NCBI RefSeq assembly: GCF_900102535.1
Contig: NZ_FNBP01000009.1
Span: 1-64,000, forward strand
Reading direction: 5' to 3'
Length of the DNA stretch: 64,000 nt
Source: Sulfitobacter delicatus
Lineage (GTDB): Bacteria; Pseudomonadota; Alphaproteobacteria; Rhodobacterales; Rhodobacteraceae
Numbering within the stretch: position 1 is the stretch's first letter; every line of letters begins with the position of its first letter. The position numbers and the translations under genes are program-made. The notes below the pieces were generated by a model. That model was not told where the DNA came from. It saw only the letters and a list, made by a program, of their open reading frames with translations, and made no database searches. This document shows, in pieces, positions 7,122-13,980 of the stretch.

Positions 7122-7633
7122 AGCGGCGCGGTTTTCTTGGCGGCGCACTGGCGCTCGGGGCCACGCCGGCTGCGGCGCGTCCGGTCATGGCCGAGCACAA
7201 CGCGCCCTTACCAATGCTCTCGCCGCCGATCACCGACGGGAGGGGCCGGGACCTGACTTTGGCAGATTTCCGGGGACGCACGGTGTTGCTTAACATCTGG
7301 GCGACATGGTGCGCCCCTTGTCGTGATGAGATGCCAACCCTCGACAGACTACAGGCAAAGCTTGGCGGGCCAGAGTTTCATGTGCTCGCCTTGTCGATCG
7401 ACCGGGGTGGTTTCGACACCGTCCGCGCATTCTATTCCGACATCGGCATTCAGCATCTTGCTCTCTACGCCTCGGATCAATTGAGGGCGATGATGGCTCT
7501 TGGCGTGGTCGGCTTACCGACGACACTTCTTGTTAGCGCCGAAGGCCGCGAAGTCGCCCGCAAAGTGGGACCGGCCGATTGGGACAGCCCGGCGGTAATC
7601 TCTCAAATCAAGCACGTCGTTTCAAAAGGATGA
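7118..7633 (+). CDS. TlpA-like periplasmic thioredoxin-family protein
   Basis: The 171-residue product has a signal peptide (MKRRGFLGGALALGATPAAA, possibly Tat because of the RR) and a thioredoxin domain with WATWCAPC (Cys65, Cys68) and cis-Pro loop GVVGLPTTLL. TlpA-type proteins reduce the Cys residues of SCO and CuA-site proteins so that copper can load. SCO1 is encoded 0.7 kb downstream, which makes this role attractive here. The stop codon overlaps the next gene's ATG. Confidence 0.85.
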   Translation: MKRRGFLGGALALGATPAAARPVMAEHNAPLPMLSPPITDGRGRDLTLADFRGRTVLLNIWATWCAPCRDEMPTLDRLQAKLGGPEFHVLALSIDRGGFDTVRAFYSDIGIQHLALYASDQLRAMMALGVVGLPTTLLVSAEGREVARKVGPADWDSPAVISQIKHVVSKG

Positions 7634-7908
7634 ACCCAACAGTGACCCAAATTTCAAACAACGATAGGTCAGCAAGTGCGATCCCCGTGCCTTCGCGGCG
7701 ACAGACCCTCATGCTGACTGGCTTTGCCGCTATCAGTGGCGGCGCTGCGCTCAACTGGGACTGGCTGACTGCTGTTGGTGCGGCACCTTTGATCCTTAGC
7801 CTCGCTCCTTGTGCCGCTATGTGCGCTCTGGGGCTTTGCATGCGCGGCGGCTCTGCCGGCTGCGCCAAAAACGATCCGACAACCAAGCCGGACACCACGA
7901 CAGACTAA
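7630..7908 (+). CDS. Small cysteine-rich membrane protein of unknown function
   Basis: The 92-residue protein begins at an ATG that overlaps the preceding TGA. It has two hydrophobic stretches (about 28-40 and 48-65), the second containing PCAAMCALGLCMRGGSAGC with four cysteines inside or beside the helix. The C-terminus is polar (NDPTTKPDTTTD). I recognise no family. Its place between a thioredoxin-like gene and the Met-rich secreted protein suggests a role in periplasmic copper or thiol chemistry. Confidence 0.65.
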   Translation: MNPTVTQISNNDRSASAIPVPSRRQTLMLTGFAAISGGAALNWDWLTAVGAAPLILSLAPCAAMCALGLCMRGGSAGCAKNDPTTKPDTTTD

Positions 7909-7932
7909 TTCTCAACCCAAGAAGGAACTGAC

Positions 7933-8232
7933 ATGACTTACAAAATGAAAATCACCGCTGCTGCCCTGACCGGCATGATGTTGGCCGCTCCCATCGCTCA
8001 GGCACAAGATGCAAAACCAGAAGCGGGCGATATGCCGATGGCCGAAGGTCACAGCATGAACGGCGAGATGTCCGGCATGAAAAACATGGAAGGCATGAAG
8101 GGTATGGAAGACATGATGCCCATGATGAAAATGATGTCTGATATGGGGCCGATGATGGAAGCCTGCACAGAGATGATGCAGTCCATGACCGACCACATGA
8201 ATTCTGCGCATGGCGAAGATCAAAAGGGCTGA
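7933..8232 (+). CDS. Methionine-rich secreted protein, probable copper binder
   Basis: A signal peptide of about 24 residues ends at AQA. Of the roughly 75 mature residues, 21 are Met, arranged as repeated MxxM, MM and GM(K/E) units such as EGMKGMEDMMPMM, with only one Cys and three His. This composition is typical of periplasmic Cu(I)-buffering proteins and not of an enzyme. A good ribosome-binding site (AAGGAA) precedes the ATG. An 8-bp hairpin follows at 8240, which could raise the level of this message over the downstream genes. Confidence 0.75.
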   Translation: MTYKMKITAAALTGMMLAAPIAQAQDAKPEAGDMPMAEGHSMNGEMSGMKNMEGMKGMEDMMPMMKMMSDMGPMMEACTEMMQSMTDHMNSAHGEDQKG

Positions 8233-8239
8233 ACCTCGG

Positions 8240-8264
8240 TCCGCCCGTCTGACTGGCGGGCGGA
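8240..8264. terminator. Hairpin after Met-rich protein gene
   Basis: TCCGCCCG and CGGGCGGA form a perfect 8-bp stem with a 9-base loop, followed by TCATTCTATT. It could be a partial terminator or stabiliser inside the operon, 23 bases before the SCO1 start. Confidence 0.45.
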
Positions 8265-8286
8265 TCATTCTATTGAAAGAAGTATC

Positions 8287-8934
8287 ATGACTAAGATTAC
8301 GCCGGCCCGTCGTCGGCTAAGCATTGCCCTGTGGGCGAGTGCTATCGCTGCCGCCGTGCTTGTTGCGGGCCTTGCCCTGCTGCGCCCGGACCACGTTCCT
8401 GCCGGCCAAGCGGTCTATCGCGGCGACGCTGACATCCGTTCAGAATTCTCGTTGCTCGACCACAACGGTCAGGTCGTTAGCCAAAAGGACTACGCAGGCC
8501 GCTGGCAGCTTGTGTTTTTTGGCTTCACCCACTGCCCAGATATCTGTCCAACCACCTTGGCATATATGGGTAACGTGCTGGAACTGCTGGGCCCTGAAGC
8601 TGATGAGATTGCTCCGCTCTTCGTGACGGTCGATCCAGAGCGCGATACGCCTTCGGTTCTGAAGGAGTATGTCGCGAATTTTCACCCGAATCTGATCGGG
8701 TTGACCGGAAGCGAGGACCAAATCGCCGAGGCGACCGAGGCCTTCAAGGTTTACAACGAGAAAATTCCCGCAGAAACGGCGCCCCACGGATACATGATGG
8801 CCCACGCCGGCCATATTTACCTGATGAACCGCAAGGGTGAGTTTGACGCTGTTTTTCTTGAAAGCGCGCAACCAGCTGAGGAGATGGCCGAACAAATCTC
8901 CATGCGTATCGCGAAAGAGAAACGGACCCAATGA
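8287..8934 (+). CDS. SCO1/SenC-family copper chaperone
   Basis: The 215-residue protein has an N-terminal anchor (about residues 13-33) and a periplasmic thioredoxin-like domain with the copper-binding CPDIC motif (Cys83, Cys87 in FTHCPDICPTT). A conserved His lies in HAGHIYLMN near residue 175. Together these form the Cu site needed to mature the CuA centre of cytochrome oxidase. SCO1 proteins also act in copper homeostasis and redox signalling. The gene shares ATGA with the SCO-like gene downstream and follows the hairpin at 8240. Confidence 0.9.
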   Translation: MTKITPARRRLSIALWASAIAAAVLVAGLALLRPDHVPAGQAVYRGDADIRSEFSLLDHNGQVVSQKDYAGRWQLVFFGFTHCPDICPTTLAYMGNVLELLGPEADEIAPLFVTVDPERDTPSVLKEYVANFHPNLIGLTGSEDQIAEATEAFKVYNEKIPAETAPHGYMMAHAGHIYLMNRKGEFDAVFLESAQPAEEMAEQISMRIAKEKRTQ

Positions 8935-9569
8935 CCCAAAAATACACCCCCATCACATGGCGCAGCGCCCTCTTACTTGTTGCCAGCCTACTTTTGGCCT
9001 CACCGGTTTTTGCCGATCATCCGGGTGAGAACCTTAATCAGGTGATGGCTGCCAAGGAAGCCGCCTTCGAACCGATCTTGCCCGGCGACGCACCAGACCT
9101 CGCTTGGATAGGGGCGGCGCATGAAAGCACATCCCTCAATGCTTTGAGGGGAAAGATCGTGGTTCTGAGCTTTGTGCCCGAAGGTTGTGGCGATCCTTGT
9201 GAGGCACAACAAGCTACGCTCACCGAAACGCTCACTGCGCTCAACTCCAGCGCGATGCGCGATATGGTGGTCTTTGTTACCCTTAGCGACGAGCCGCAAA
9301 GCGGTCCCGCTACGCAGAACAGGATATTCGCGCGGACGCCAGACCCTGAAAAACTTAGTCATCCAAACGCTGCTCTCGCTGGGGTAAGCGAACGGAAAGA
9401 CCTAACCCCTCAGGTCCATCTGCTGAACCGCGCAGGCCAGCAGGTCGGCATTTTTCACGGCGCTGATTTTGAGCCGCTTAACCTCTTGCTCTATATCAAT
9501 GTGCTGACCAACACCCATCCTCATGCTGAACCCAGCTTCTGGCAGCGAATGACTGGATGGTTCTTATGA
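8931..9569 (+). CDS. SCO-like thioredoxin-fold exported protein with CGDPC motif
   Basis: A signal peptide (about residues 12-28, SLLLASPVFA) leads to a thioredoxin-type domain with GCGDPC (Cys86, Cys90) in the same CxxxC spacing as SCO1. Aligned by eye with the SCO1 protein encoded upstream, the copper-ligand His of HIYLMN is a Gln here (QVHLLN, with His two residues later). The copper site may therefore be incomplete and the protein may act as a reductase or specialised chaperone. It is 212 residues long and ends in a Trp-rich tail (FWQRMTGWFL). ATGA overlaps join it to both neighbours. Confidence 0.75.
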   Translation: MTQKYTPITWRSALLLVASLLLASPVFADHPGENLNQVMAAKEAAFEPILPGDAPDLAWIGAAHESTSLNALRGKIVVLSFVPEGCGDPCEAQQATLTETLTALNSSAMRDMVVFVTLSDEPQSGPATQNRIFARTPDPEKLSHPNAALAGVSERKDLTPQVHLLNRAGQQVGIFHGADFEPLNLLLYINVLTNTHPHAEPSFWQRMTGWFL

Positions 9570-10048
9570 AATCTTACAGCACGATCACGGGACCCCATTG
9601 GCTTTCCGCACTTCGGCGTTTTGCCGTAATCACCTTCCTGGGGCATCTTATTTGGGAGGCCGCACATATTCCACTTTATACCATCTGGGTTGAGGGAACG
9701 TGGGGTGAGATTATCTTTGCTGCCGTGCATTGCACCGGAGGCGATCTACTGATCGCCATGAGCAGCATATTGCTTGCCCTGTTCTTCTTTGGCACCGGCT
9801 CTTGGCCGCAAAGGCGGGTATATCCTGTTTTAGGCGCAATGATGGTGATGGGGCTTGGCTACACGGTTTTCAGCGAATGGCTAAATATCGAAGTGCGCGA
9901 AGCATGGGCCTACCGCGAGATCATGCCGGTCATTCCGATCATCGACGCCGGGCTAACCCCCATGTTGCAATGGATCTTCGTTCCTCTCGCGGCCTACTTC
10001 GGCGCGGTTAGGCATTCCTCCCGCAAGGTAGACGTGCCTGATGCTTGA
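9566..10048 (+). CDS. Polytopic membrane protein of unknown function, copper/thiol operon
   Basis: The 160-residue protein has four predicted hydrophobic helices (about 12-32, 45-72, 78-98 and 118-145). Conserved-looking residues include WEAAHIPLYT in helix 1, AVHCTGGD in helix 2 and the acidic SEWLNIEVREAW loop; these H, C and E residues could bind metal or haem. I recognise no family. The start at 9566 overlaps the preceding stop (ATGA), and its stop region overlaps the ccdA-like start at 10041, so it is translated with the operon. Confidence 0.7.
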   Translation: MKSYSTITGPHWLSALRRFAVITFLGHLIWEAAHIPLYTIWVEGTWGEIIFAAVHCTGGDLLIAMSSILLALFFFGTGSWPQRRVYPVLGAMMVMGLGYTVFSEWLNIEVREAWAYREIMPVIPIIDAGLTPMLQWIFVPLAAYFGAVRHSSRKVDVPDA

Positions 10049-10769
10049 TGTCTCCTCTCTCGGGCTCATAGCGGCTTTGCTCGCCGGGATAATCTCCTTT
10101 GTGTCACCTTGCGTCTTACCTTTGGTGCCCGGCTATGTCTCCTATATCGCGGGACGAACTGGGGTTACTGGGGCGCATCGCAGCCGCAAACAAGCGGTTT
10201 GGTTAAGCTTCTGCTTCGTAGTGGGGTTTTCGACGATTTTCATAGGACTCGGGGCTTCGGCAACGGCTCTGGGGCAAGTGCTGCTGCGTTGGCGGTTCGA
10301 GTTAAACCTGATTGGCGGCGCAATCGTAATCCTTTTTGGGCTGTTCATGCTCGGGGCCGCCCGCATTCAGGCCATGGAACGTGACATGCGTTTCGACATT
10401 GACCTTCCCGGCGGGCAGCCGGTGGCATCCTACGTTCTGGGGCTTGCTTTCGGCTTTGGTTGGACCCCATGTATCGGACCGATCCTGGGTGCGATCCTGA
10501 CAGCAAGTGCTGCCAGCGCCACAGTATCAGAAGGGATCGGATTGTTGGCTGTCTACTCAGCCGGCCTTGGCGTGCCATTCCTCATCGTTGCGGCTTTTAC
10601 GGAGCAGGTTGCGGCCCGTCTGCGTGCCATCGGCTCTGTCGGGCGACGGCTCCATCAGGTGGCGGGGGGGATTATGGTCGTTATGGGGCTCACTATGATG
10701 ACCGGACAGCTCAGTGCTTTCTCATGGTGGCTCTTGGAAACCTTCCCGATGCTGGGGCGGATCGGCTGA
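10041..10769 (+). CDS. ccdA: CcdA/DsbD-type thiol-disulfide membrane reductase
   Basis: A 242-residue six-helix protein of the CcdA family. The redox pair is visible as SPCVLPLVPGY (Cys24, helix 1) and GWTPCIGPIL (Cys144, helix 4), the two symmetric Cys-Pro motifs that carry electrons from cytoplasmic thioredoxin to periplasmic partners. In this operon the natural acceptors are the DsbE-like and TlpA-like proteins (6543-7633). It overlaps the preceding gene by 8 bases, and a candidate TTCCAG/CTGGAA repeat follows its stop. Confidence 0.9.
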   Translation: MLDVSSLGLIAALLAGIISFVSPCVLPLVPGYVSYIAGRTGVTGAHRSRKQAVWLSFCFVVGFSTIFIGLGASATALGQVLLRWRFELNLIGGAIVILFGLFMLGAARIQAMERDMRFDIDLPGGQPVASYVLGLAFGFGWTPCIGPILGAILTASAASATVSEGIGLLAVYSAGLGVPFLIVAAFTEQVAARLRAIGSVGRRLHQVAGGIMVVMGLTMMTGQLSAFSWWLLETFPMLGRIG

Positions 10770-10852
10770 ACTTTATTTGGAACCTTCCAGGGCTGGAAAG
10801 TGATTGTCCTCTTATAGGGTTAGTTTCGACCAGCAATAGATAGGGAAAAGAG

Positions 10853-10972
10853 ATGATGGACGGTGATATGATGGGCGGCGGGATGATGTTTGGGATGGGG
10901 ATCGGCTGGCTTTTGATCATCGTGATCCTCATTTTGGTGATCGCAGCTCTGGTTAAATATCTACGCAAGTAA
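10853..10972 (+). CDS. Met-rich single-helix mini membrane protein (paralogue 2)
   Basis: A 39-residue reading frame. The head MMDGDMMGGGMMFGMG is Met-rich, followed by a hydrophobic helix of about 17 residues and the tail AALVKYLRK. The same head-helix-tail layout and near-identical tail occur in the mini protein at 5927, so both are real genes. GGGAAAAGAG gives a ribosome-binding site 3-9 bases upstream. It probably inserts into the membrane and presents methionines to copper ions. Confidence 0.65.
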   Translation: MMDGDMMGGGMMFGMGIGWLLIIVILILVIAALVKYLRK

Positions 10973-10987
10973 AGCAGGAGACTGGCA

Positions 10988-11139
10988 ATGAAGGAGTCCG
11001 ACAAGCCAGTCATCGTCGTCACCGGTTCAAGCGGCTACCTCGGGGCGGCGGTCGTCAAACGATTGCACGAAAAATACCGTGTCGTTGGACTGGACCGCCA
11101 TTCACCGCCTCATCCCCCGCATCAGGCCGAATGTATCTG
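10988..11139 (+). pseudogene. Truncated NAD-dependent epimerase/SDR gene (5' fragment)
   Basis: The first 48 residues (MKESDKPVIVVTGSSGYLGAA and on) are the N-terminal Rossmann strand-loop-helix with the GxxGYLG nucleotide-binding motif of extended SDRs. Homology ends after PHPPHQAECIC at about 11139, where an IS3-like sequence begins on the other strand. Only about a sixth of the usual 300 residues remains. It follows the mini membrane protein by 15 bases and was probably the last gene of the copper/thiol operon. Confidence 0.75.
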
Positions 11140-11585
11140 CTTTGCTGGATACCTCATTCCTCGAACTGCCCAGCCCCTGTCATGCTTTTTTGAGCAGACG
11201 GTTCTCGAGTGTTAGGTCGGCCGCGCATTCTTTCAGAGCCATGGCTTCCGATCTCAACTCCTTCACCTCAGGGATGTCGCCTGACGCGCTGTCTCGCCGG
11301 AAAGACGACGATTTCCAGTCTCAAGGAATTCCTTCGACCAAGTGCAGTACAGGCTGTCAGAGATGCCCTTGCGGCGACATAACGCCGAGATGCTTTCCTC
11401 CCCGCGCAATCCGGCTAAAACAATTCTGATTATCTCCTCCGCCGAGTAGGTCTGGCGGTCTTACGGCGGAAGTTCTTGACCAGCTTGTTTGCTGCGTCTT
11501 TCGATGTTCCGGGCTTCTTGTTCATCTTCGCTCCTTAAAAGCTACGATGAACCAAAAACACTCCGTCGTTCAAATTCTAAAATCT
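11140..11585 (-). mobile_element. IS3-family remnant: frameshifted orfA and the start of orfB
   Basis: On the minus strand OrfA starts at 11525 (MNKKPGTSKDAANKLVKNF) and continues, across single-base frameshifts, through TYSAEEIIRIVLAGLRGEES, ALCRRKGISDSLY and LENRLLKKSMTGAGQFEE. The stop is near 11154. This is an OrfA of the helix-turn-helix/leucine-zipper IS3 type, complete with the A6G-like slip region. Only the first codons of OrfB (MRYPAKQ) remain before the junction with the SDR gene. The element is dead. Confidence 0.75.
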
Positions 11586-11639
11586 GTCCCCCGGGGTGCT
11601 GGTGTCAGGCAGCGGACGCTTAACGATCGAAGCGTTACG

Positions 11640-11927
11640 CTAGCGTAAAGACGTTGGTGCGACTTCAAAAATAGATTGGAGAAACCGACAAGGATTGGTC
11701 CCAATACATTTCAGTATGACGCACAACTCGACCACATCTAAACGACGTTCTCCCAACTCATACTTGGCTACGTAAGAAGGAGGCTTTCCTAGCATTTTCG
11801 CAAGCTCAGCTTGTGAAAGTGCTGCAGCCTTCCGGCTTTCGATCAATTTTTTGCGGAAAACCAAGTATGTCTCCGTGTGCGCGGCGCCTGCCAATGTTTT
11901 GCTCCAATCGTGCTCGACAGGGTGCAA
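11640..11927 (-). CDS. XRE-family helix-turn-helix DNA-binding protein
   Basis: The 95-residue frame begins with TTG at 11927; no better start is visible. The core residues 22-85 form a classic XRE domain: LVFRKKLIESRKAAALSQAE, LAKMLGKPPSYVAKYELGER, then LDVVELCVILKC. The first HTH helix (SQAELAKML) and the recognition helix (PSYVAKYE) are intact. It stands alone in IS-rich DNA, back to back with a hypothetical gene 40 bases away, so it may regulate that gene. It resembles small phage- or plasmid-type regulators. Confidence 0.75.
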   Translation of the reverse strand: MHPVEHDWSKTLAGAAHTETYLVFRKKLIESRKAAALSQAELAKMLGKPPSYVAKYELGERRLDVVELCVILKCIGTNPCRFLQSIFEVAPTSLR

Positions 11928-11967
11928 TACGTTGGTTAGTCAGGCACTCCCAAAATAGGAGTGATTC

Positions 11968-12345
11968 GTGTCCCCAATAAATGGCCAACTTTCTGCCCTC
12001 GGTCTAAGCAATGATCTTGTTCTGCCCTTTTTACTCGTTTGGTATGGTTGGCTTTCTAAAGAGCAAGCTGGCGTTGCGAAAAAGCGGCGGCTCATAGTTA
12101 TCAAGTGCAAGCTATCTGCCGAACCTGATGGAGGGCGTGCGTTTCTAACAGAGCGCGGGAGACGCAAGTTAAAGGCTTTTTTTGCAACCGACGTAGATCA
12201 CGAAATGGCGTACGTTTATGCTACCTATCTAAAGGAGTACGGCAAGGTCAGCTCTGATCGTTGGTGCATGTACGCGGGCACTCCTCTCGGAGGCGGAGCA
12301 AGCGGGTTTGATTGGTATCACAATAAGGAAAATCTCATGCCATAA
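11968..12345 (+). CDS. Hypothetical protein, divergent from XRE regulator
   Basis: Translation probably starts at GTG 11968, six bases after AGGAG. The 125-residue product begins with a hydrophobic stretch (LGLSNDLVLPFLLVWYGWLS), then a basic central part (KKRRLIVIKCK) and an aromatic/Gly-rich end (TPLGGGASGFDWYHNKENLMP). I cannot assign a family. Its base composition is less GC-rich than the flanking core genes, suggesting recent transfer. It might be paired with the XRE protein, for example in a regulator/effector unit, but nothing beyond the divergent arrangement supports this. Confidence 0.5.
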   Translation: MSPINGQLSALGLSNDLVLPFLLVWYGWLSKEQAGVAKKRRLIVIKCKLSAEPDGGRAFLTERGRRKLKAFFATDVDHEMAYVYATYLKEYGKVSSDRWCMYAGTPLGGGASGFDWYHNKENLMP

Positions 12346-12384
12346 GGGCTTTTCGCTGACCTGCTCCCCTTAGTCCGCTATTTT

Positions 12385-12740
12385 GAGTTAGCTCTGTTCA
12401 GGTCTGGGTCTTTTACTAACCGTTGGTGATGCTCTCACGGAATGAGCCCGTCGAGGCTCGTGTGTGGGCGATGGGGATTGTAGTCCTCGCGCCAGGCAGA
12501 GAGCAGGTCCCGGGCTTGGCGCAGGTCGGCGAACAAATGCTCGCTGAGGCATTCGTCCCGCAGACGGCCATTGAAGCTTTCCACGAAGCCGTTCTGCATA
12601 GGTTTTCCGGGGGCGATGTAGTGCAATTCGACGCATCGCTCCTCCTGCCATTGCAAGATGGTGTTCGATGTTAGCTCCGTTCCATAGCACGTAGGGAAGA
12701 AGCGCCGCTGAGAGGTTCTAGCAGCTTCCGCAACCCTCAA
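12385..12740 (-). mobile_element. IS3-family (IS407-like) orfB C-terminal fragment
   Basis: The translated minus strand gives YGTELTSNTILQWQEERCVE, HYIAPGKPMQNGFVESFNGR, LRDECLSEHLF and NPHRPHTSLDGLIP. These are the last part of an rve integrase domain with the catalytic Glu (VESFNGR). A stop interrupts just after GLIP, and the remaining codons (EHHQR...NRANSK) decay towards 12385. The N-terminal two thirds of OrfB and all of OrfA are absent. This differs from the OrfA remnant at 11140-11585, so two IS3-type elements contributed to the debris. Confidence 0.8.
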
Positions 12741-12772
12741 ATTGCGCAGCGGCTAGCCATAACCGGGTCTCA

Positions 12773-12815
12773 GGTCTCAACAGTGGTTTTGCATAACCAC
12801 ACCGCTGAGGAGACC
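12773..12815. repeat. Nested inverted repeats at mobile-element boundary
   Basis: GGTCTC (12773-12778) pairs with GAGACC (12810-12815), and inside it GTGGTT (12783-12788) pairs with AACCAC (12795-12800) around TTGCAT. The block sits directly upstream of the IS110-like remnant start and may be part of that element's end or its insertion target. Confidence 0.4.
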
Positions 12816-12819
12816 GGCA

Positions 12820-12960
12820 ATGGCGGCTATCTATGCTACCCTTGTCAACCGTGTTGGTCGCCATCGACATGAGGTTCTGATCAGCACTCCCGGCAAGTAG
12901 CGCCGCCGCCGCATATCGATCATGAACACGCTGGAAGATTTCGACCGCTTAGCCATAAAT
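12820..12960 (+). mobile_element. IS110-family-like transposase 5' remnant
   Basis: From ATG 12820 the sequence reads MAAIYATLVN, then in a shifted frame TVLVAIDM (a match to the catalytic VAIDxSK motif of IS110 DEDD transposases). It continues with RHEVLISTPGK, a stop, and RRRRISIMNTLEDFDRLA. At least two frameshifts and an in-frame TAG show it is dead. The match is to remembered family patterns and needs a database check. Confidence 0.5.
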
Positions 12961-13388
12961 CCCGCCAGCTACGCCCGCAACAAGAGCTGCGGTTTGCCGG
13001 GAAGGCCCAGTAGGTCAGCCCACATCACACGTGAGCAAAATCGTGTTACTCGACTGGTTGTCGGTACATCTGTGGAATCACCACATACAAATCGACATGG
13101 CCGACACACTATTACTGCGGCGCAACGGCTGCGCACCGAACCGACCCGATCTGAGAAATCTGCAAACAGACACACCTTTCAATCTTGTGAGCCCGAGATT
13201 CTGGGTGGAAAACTCTGTATCACCTATTAGGTGACGATCTGGACGCTCGCCGATAGGTTGCGATTGGGAAGAAAAAAAATATACCCATGGAGAATACTGT
13301 TAAGGTTGCAGTTTCAGAACGCGCCGATCTACCTGATTATAAAGAAAATTTACTCGCTCACTCACTCACCGGGTAGAAAAACAAGTTA
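12961..13388. other. Gene-free stretch between IS debris and rarA remnant
   Basis: No convincing coding region was found. Short open frames show no codon preference or recognised motif. The DNA is visibly more A/T-rich than the neighbours, with runs such as AAGAAAAAAAATATA near 13270. It ends at an abrupt transition to rarA homology at about 13389. Confidence 0.5.
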
Positions 13389-13949
13389 AATACGATCTCG
13401 GCGCTGCATAAATCCATGCGCGGCTCGGATCCGGATGCGGCGCTCTATTGGCTGGGGCGGATGTTAGAGGGCGGCGAAGACCCGCGCTATCTGATGCGGC
13501 GGATCACCCGCATGGCCGTGGAGGATGTAGGCCTCGCCGATCCGCAGGCGCAGGCCTTTTGTCTGCAAGCTTGGGAGACCTATGAGCGGCTTGGCAGTCC
13601 CGAGGGCGAATTGGCCATCGCGCAGGCGCTGACCTACATCTGCCTCGCGCCCAAGTCGAACGCCGTCTACAAAGCCTATAAAGGCGCGCGCAAGCTGGCG
13701 CGCAGCACCGGGTCAGAGCCACCGCCGAAGCATATCCTTAACGCGCCGACCAAGCTGATGAAGGACCAAGGCTACGGCAGCGGCTACGCCTATGACCATG
13801 ACGCCGAGGACGGGTTTTCGGGGCAAAACTACTTTCCCGACACGATGGAACGTCCCAGTCTCTACGAGCCGGTTGAGCGCGGGTTCGAGCGCGAGTTGAA
13901 AAAGCGACAGGATTACTTCGCGGGGCTGCGCGCCAAGCGGAAAACTTGA
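13389..13949 (+). pseudogene. rarA: 5'-truncated rarA (mgsA), C-terminal fragment
   Basis: Homology begins abruptly at NTISALHKSMRGSDPDAALY and runs to the natural end (ELKKRQDYFAGLRAKRKT), about 186 of the usual 430 or so residues. Present are the helical C-terminal tetramerisation region with RRITRMAVEDVGLADPQA and AVYKAYKGARKLA. The AAA+ ATPase part with Walker A and B motifs is missing. The in-frame stop TAG at 13374 closes the frame upstream. Full-length RarA acts at stalled replication forks. This remnant cannot hydrolyse ATP and marks the right edge of the accessory region. Confidence 0.8.
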
Positions 13950-13980
13950 CTTTGGCGGCACCGCACGCGATGGGGTGTCG

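Noticed and set aside
8931-9569. Peroxiredoxin assignment for the SCO-like protein
   Set aside because: The CxxxC spacing and the overall position match SCO proteins, and no peroxidatic PxxxTxxC motif is present.
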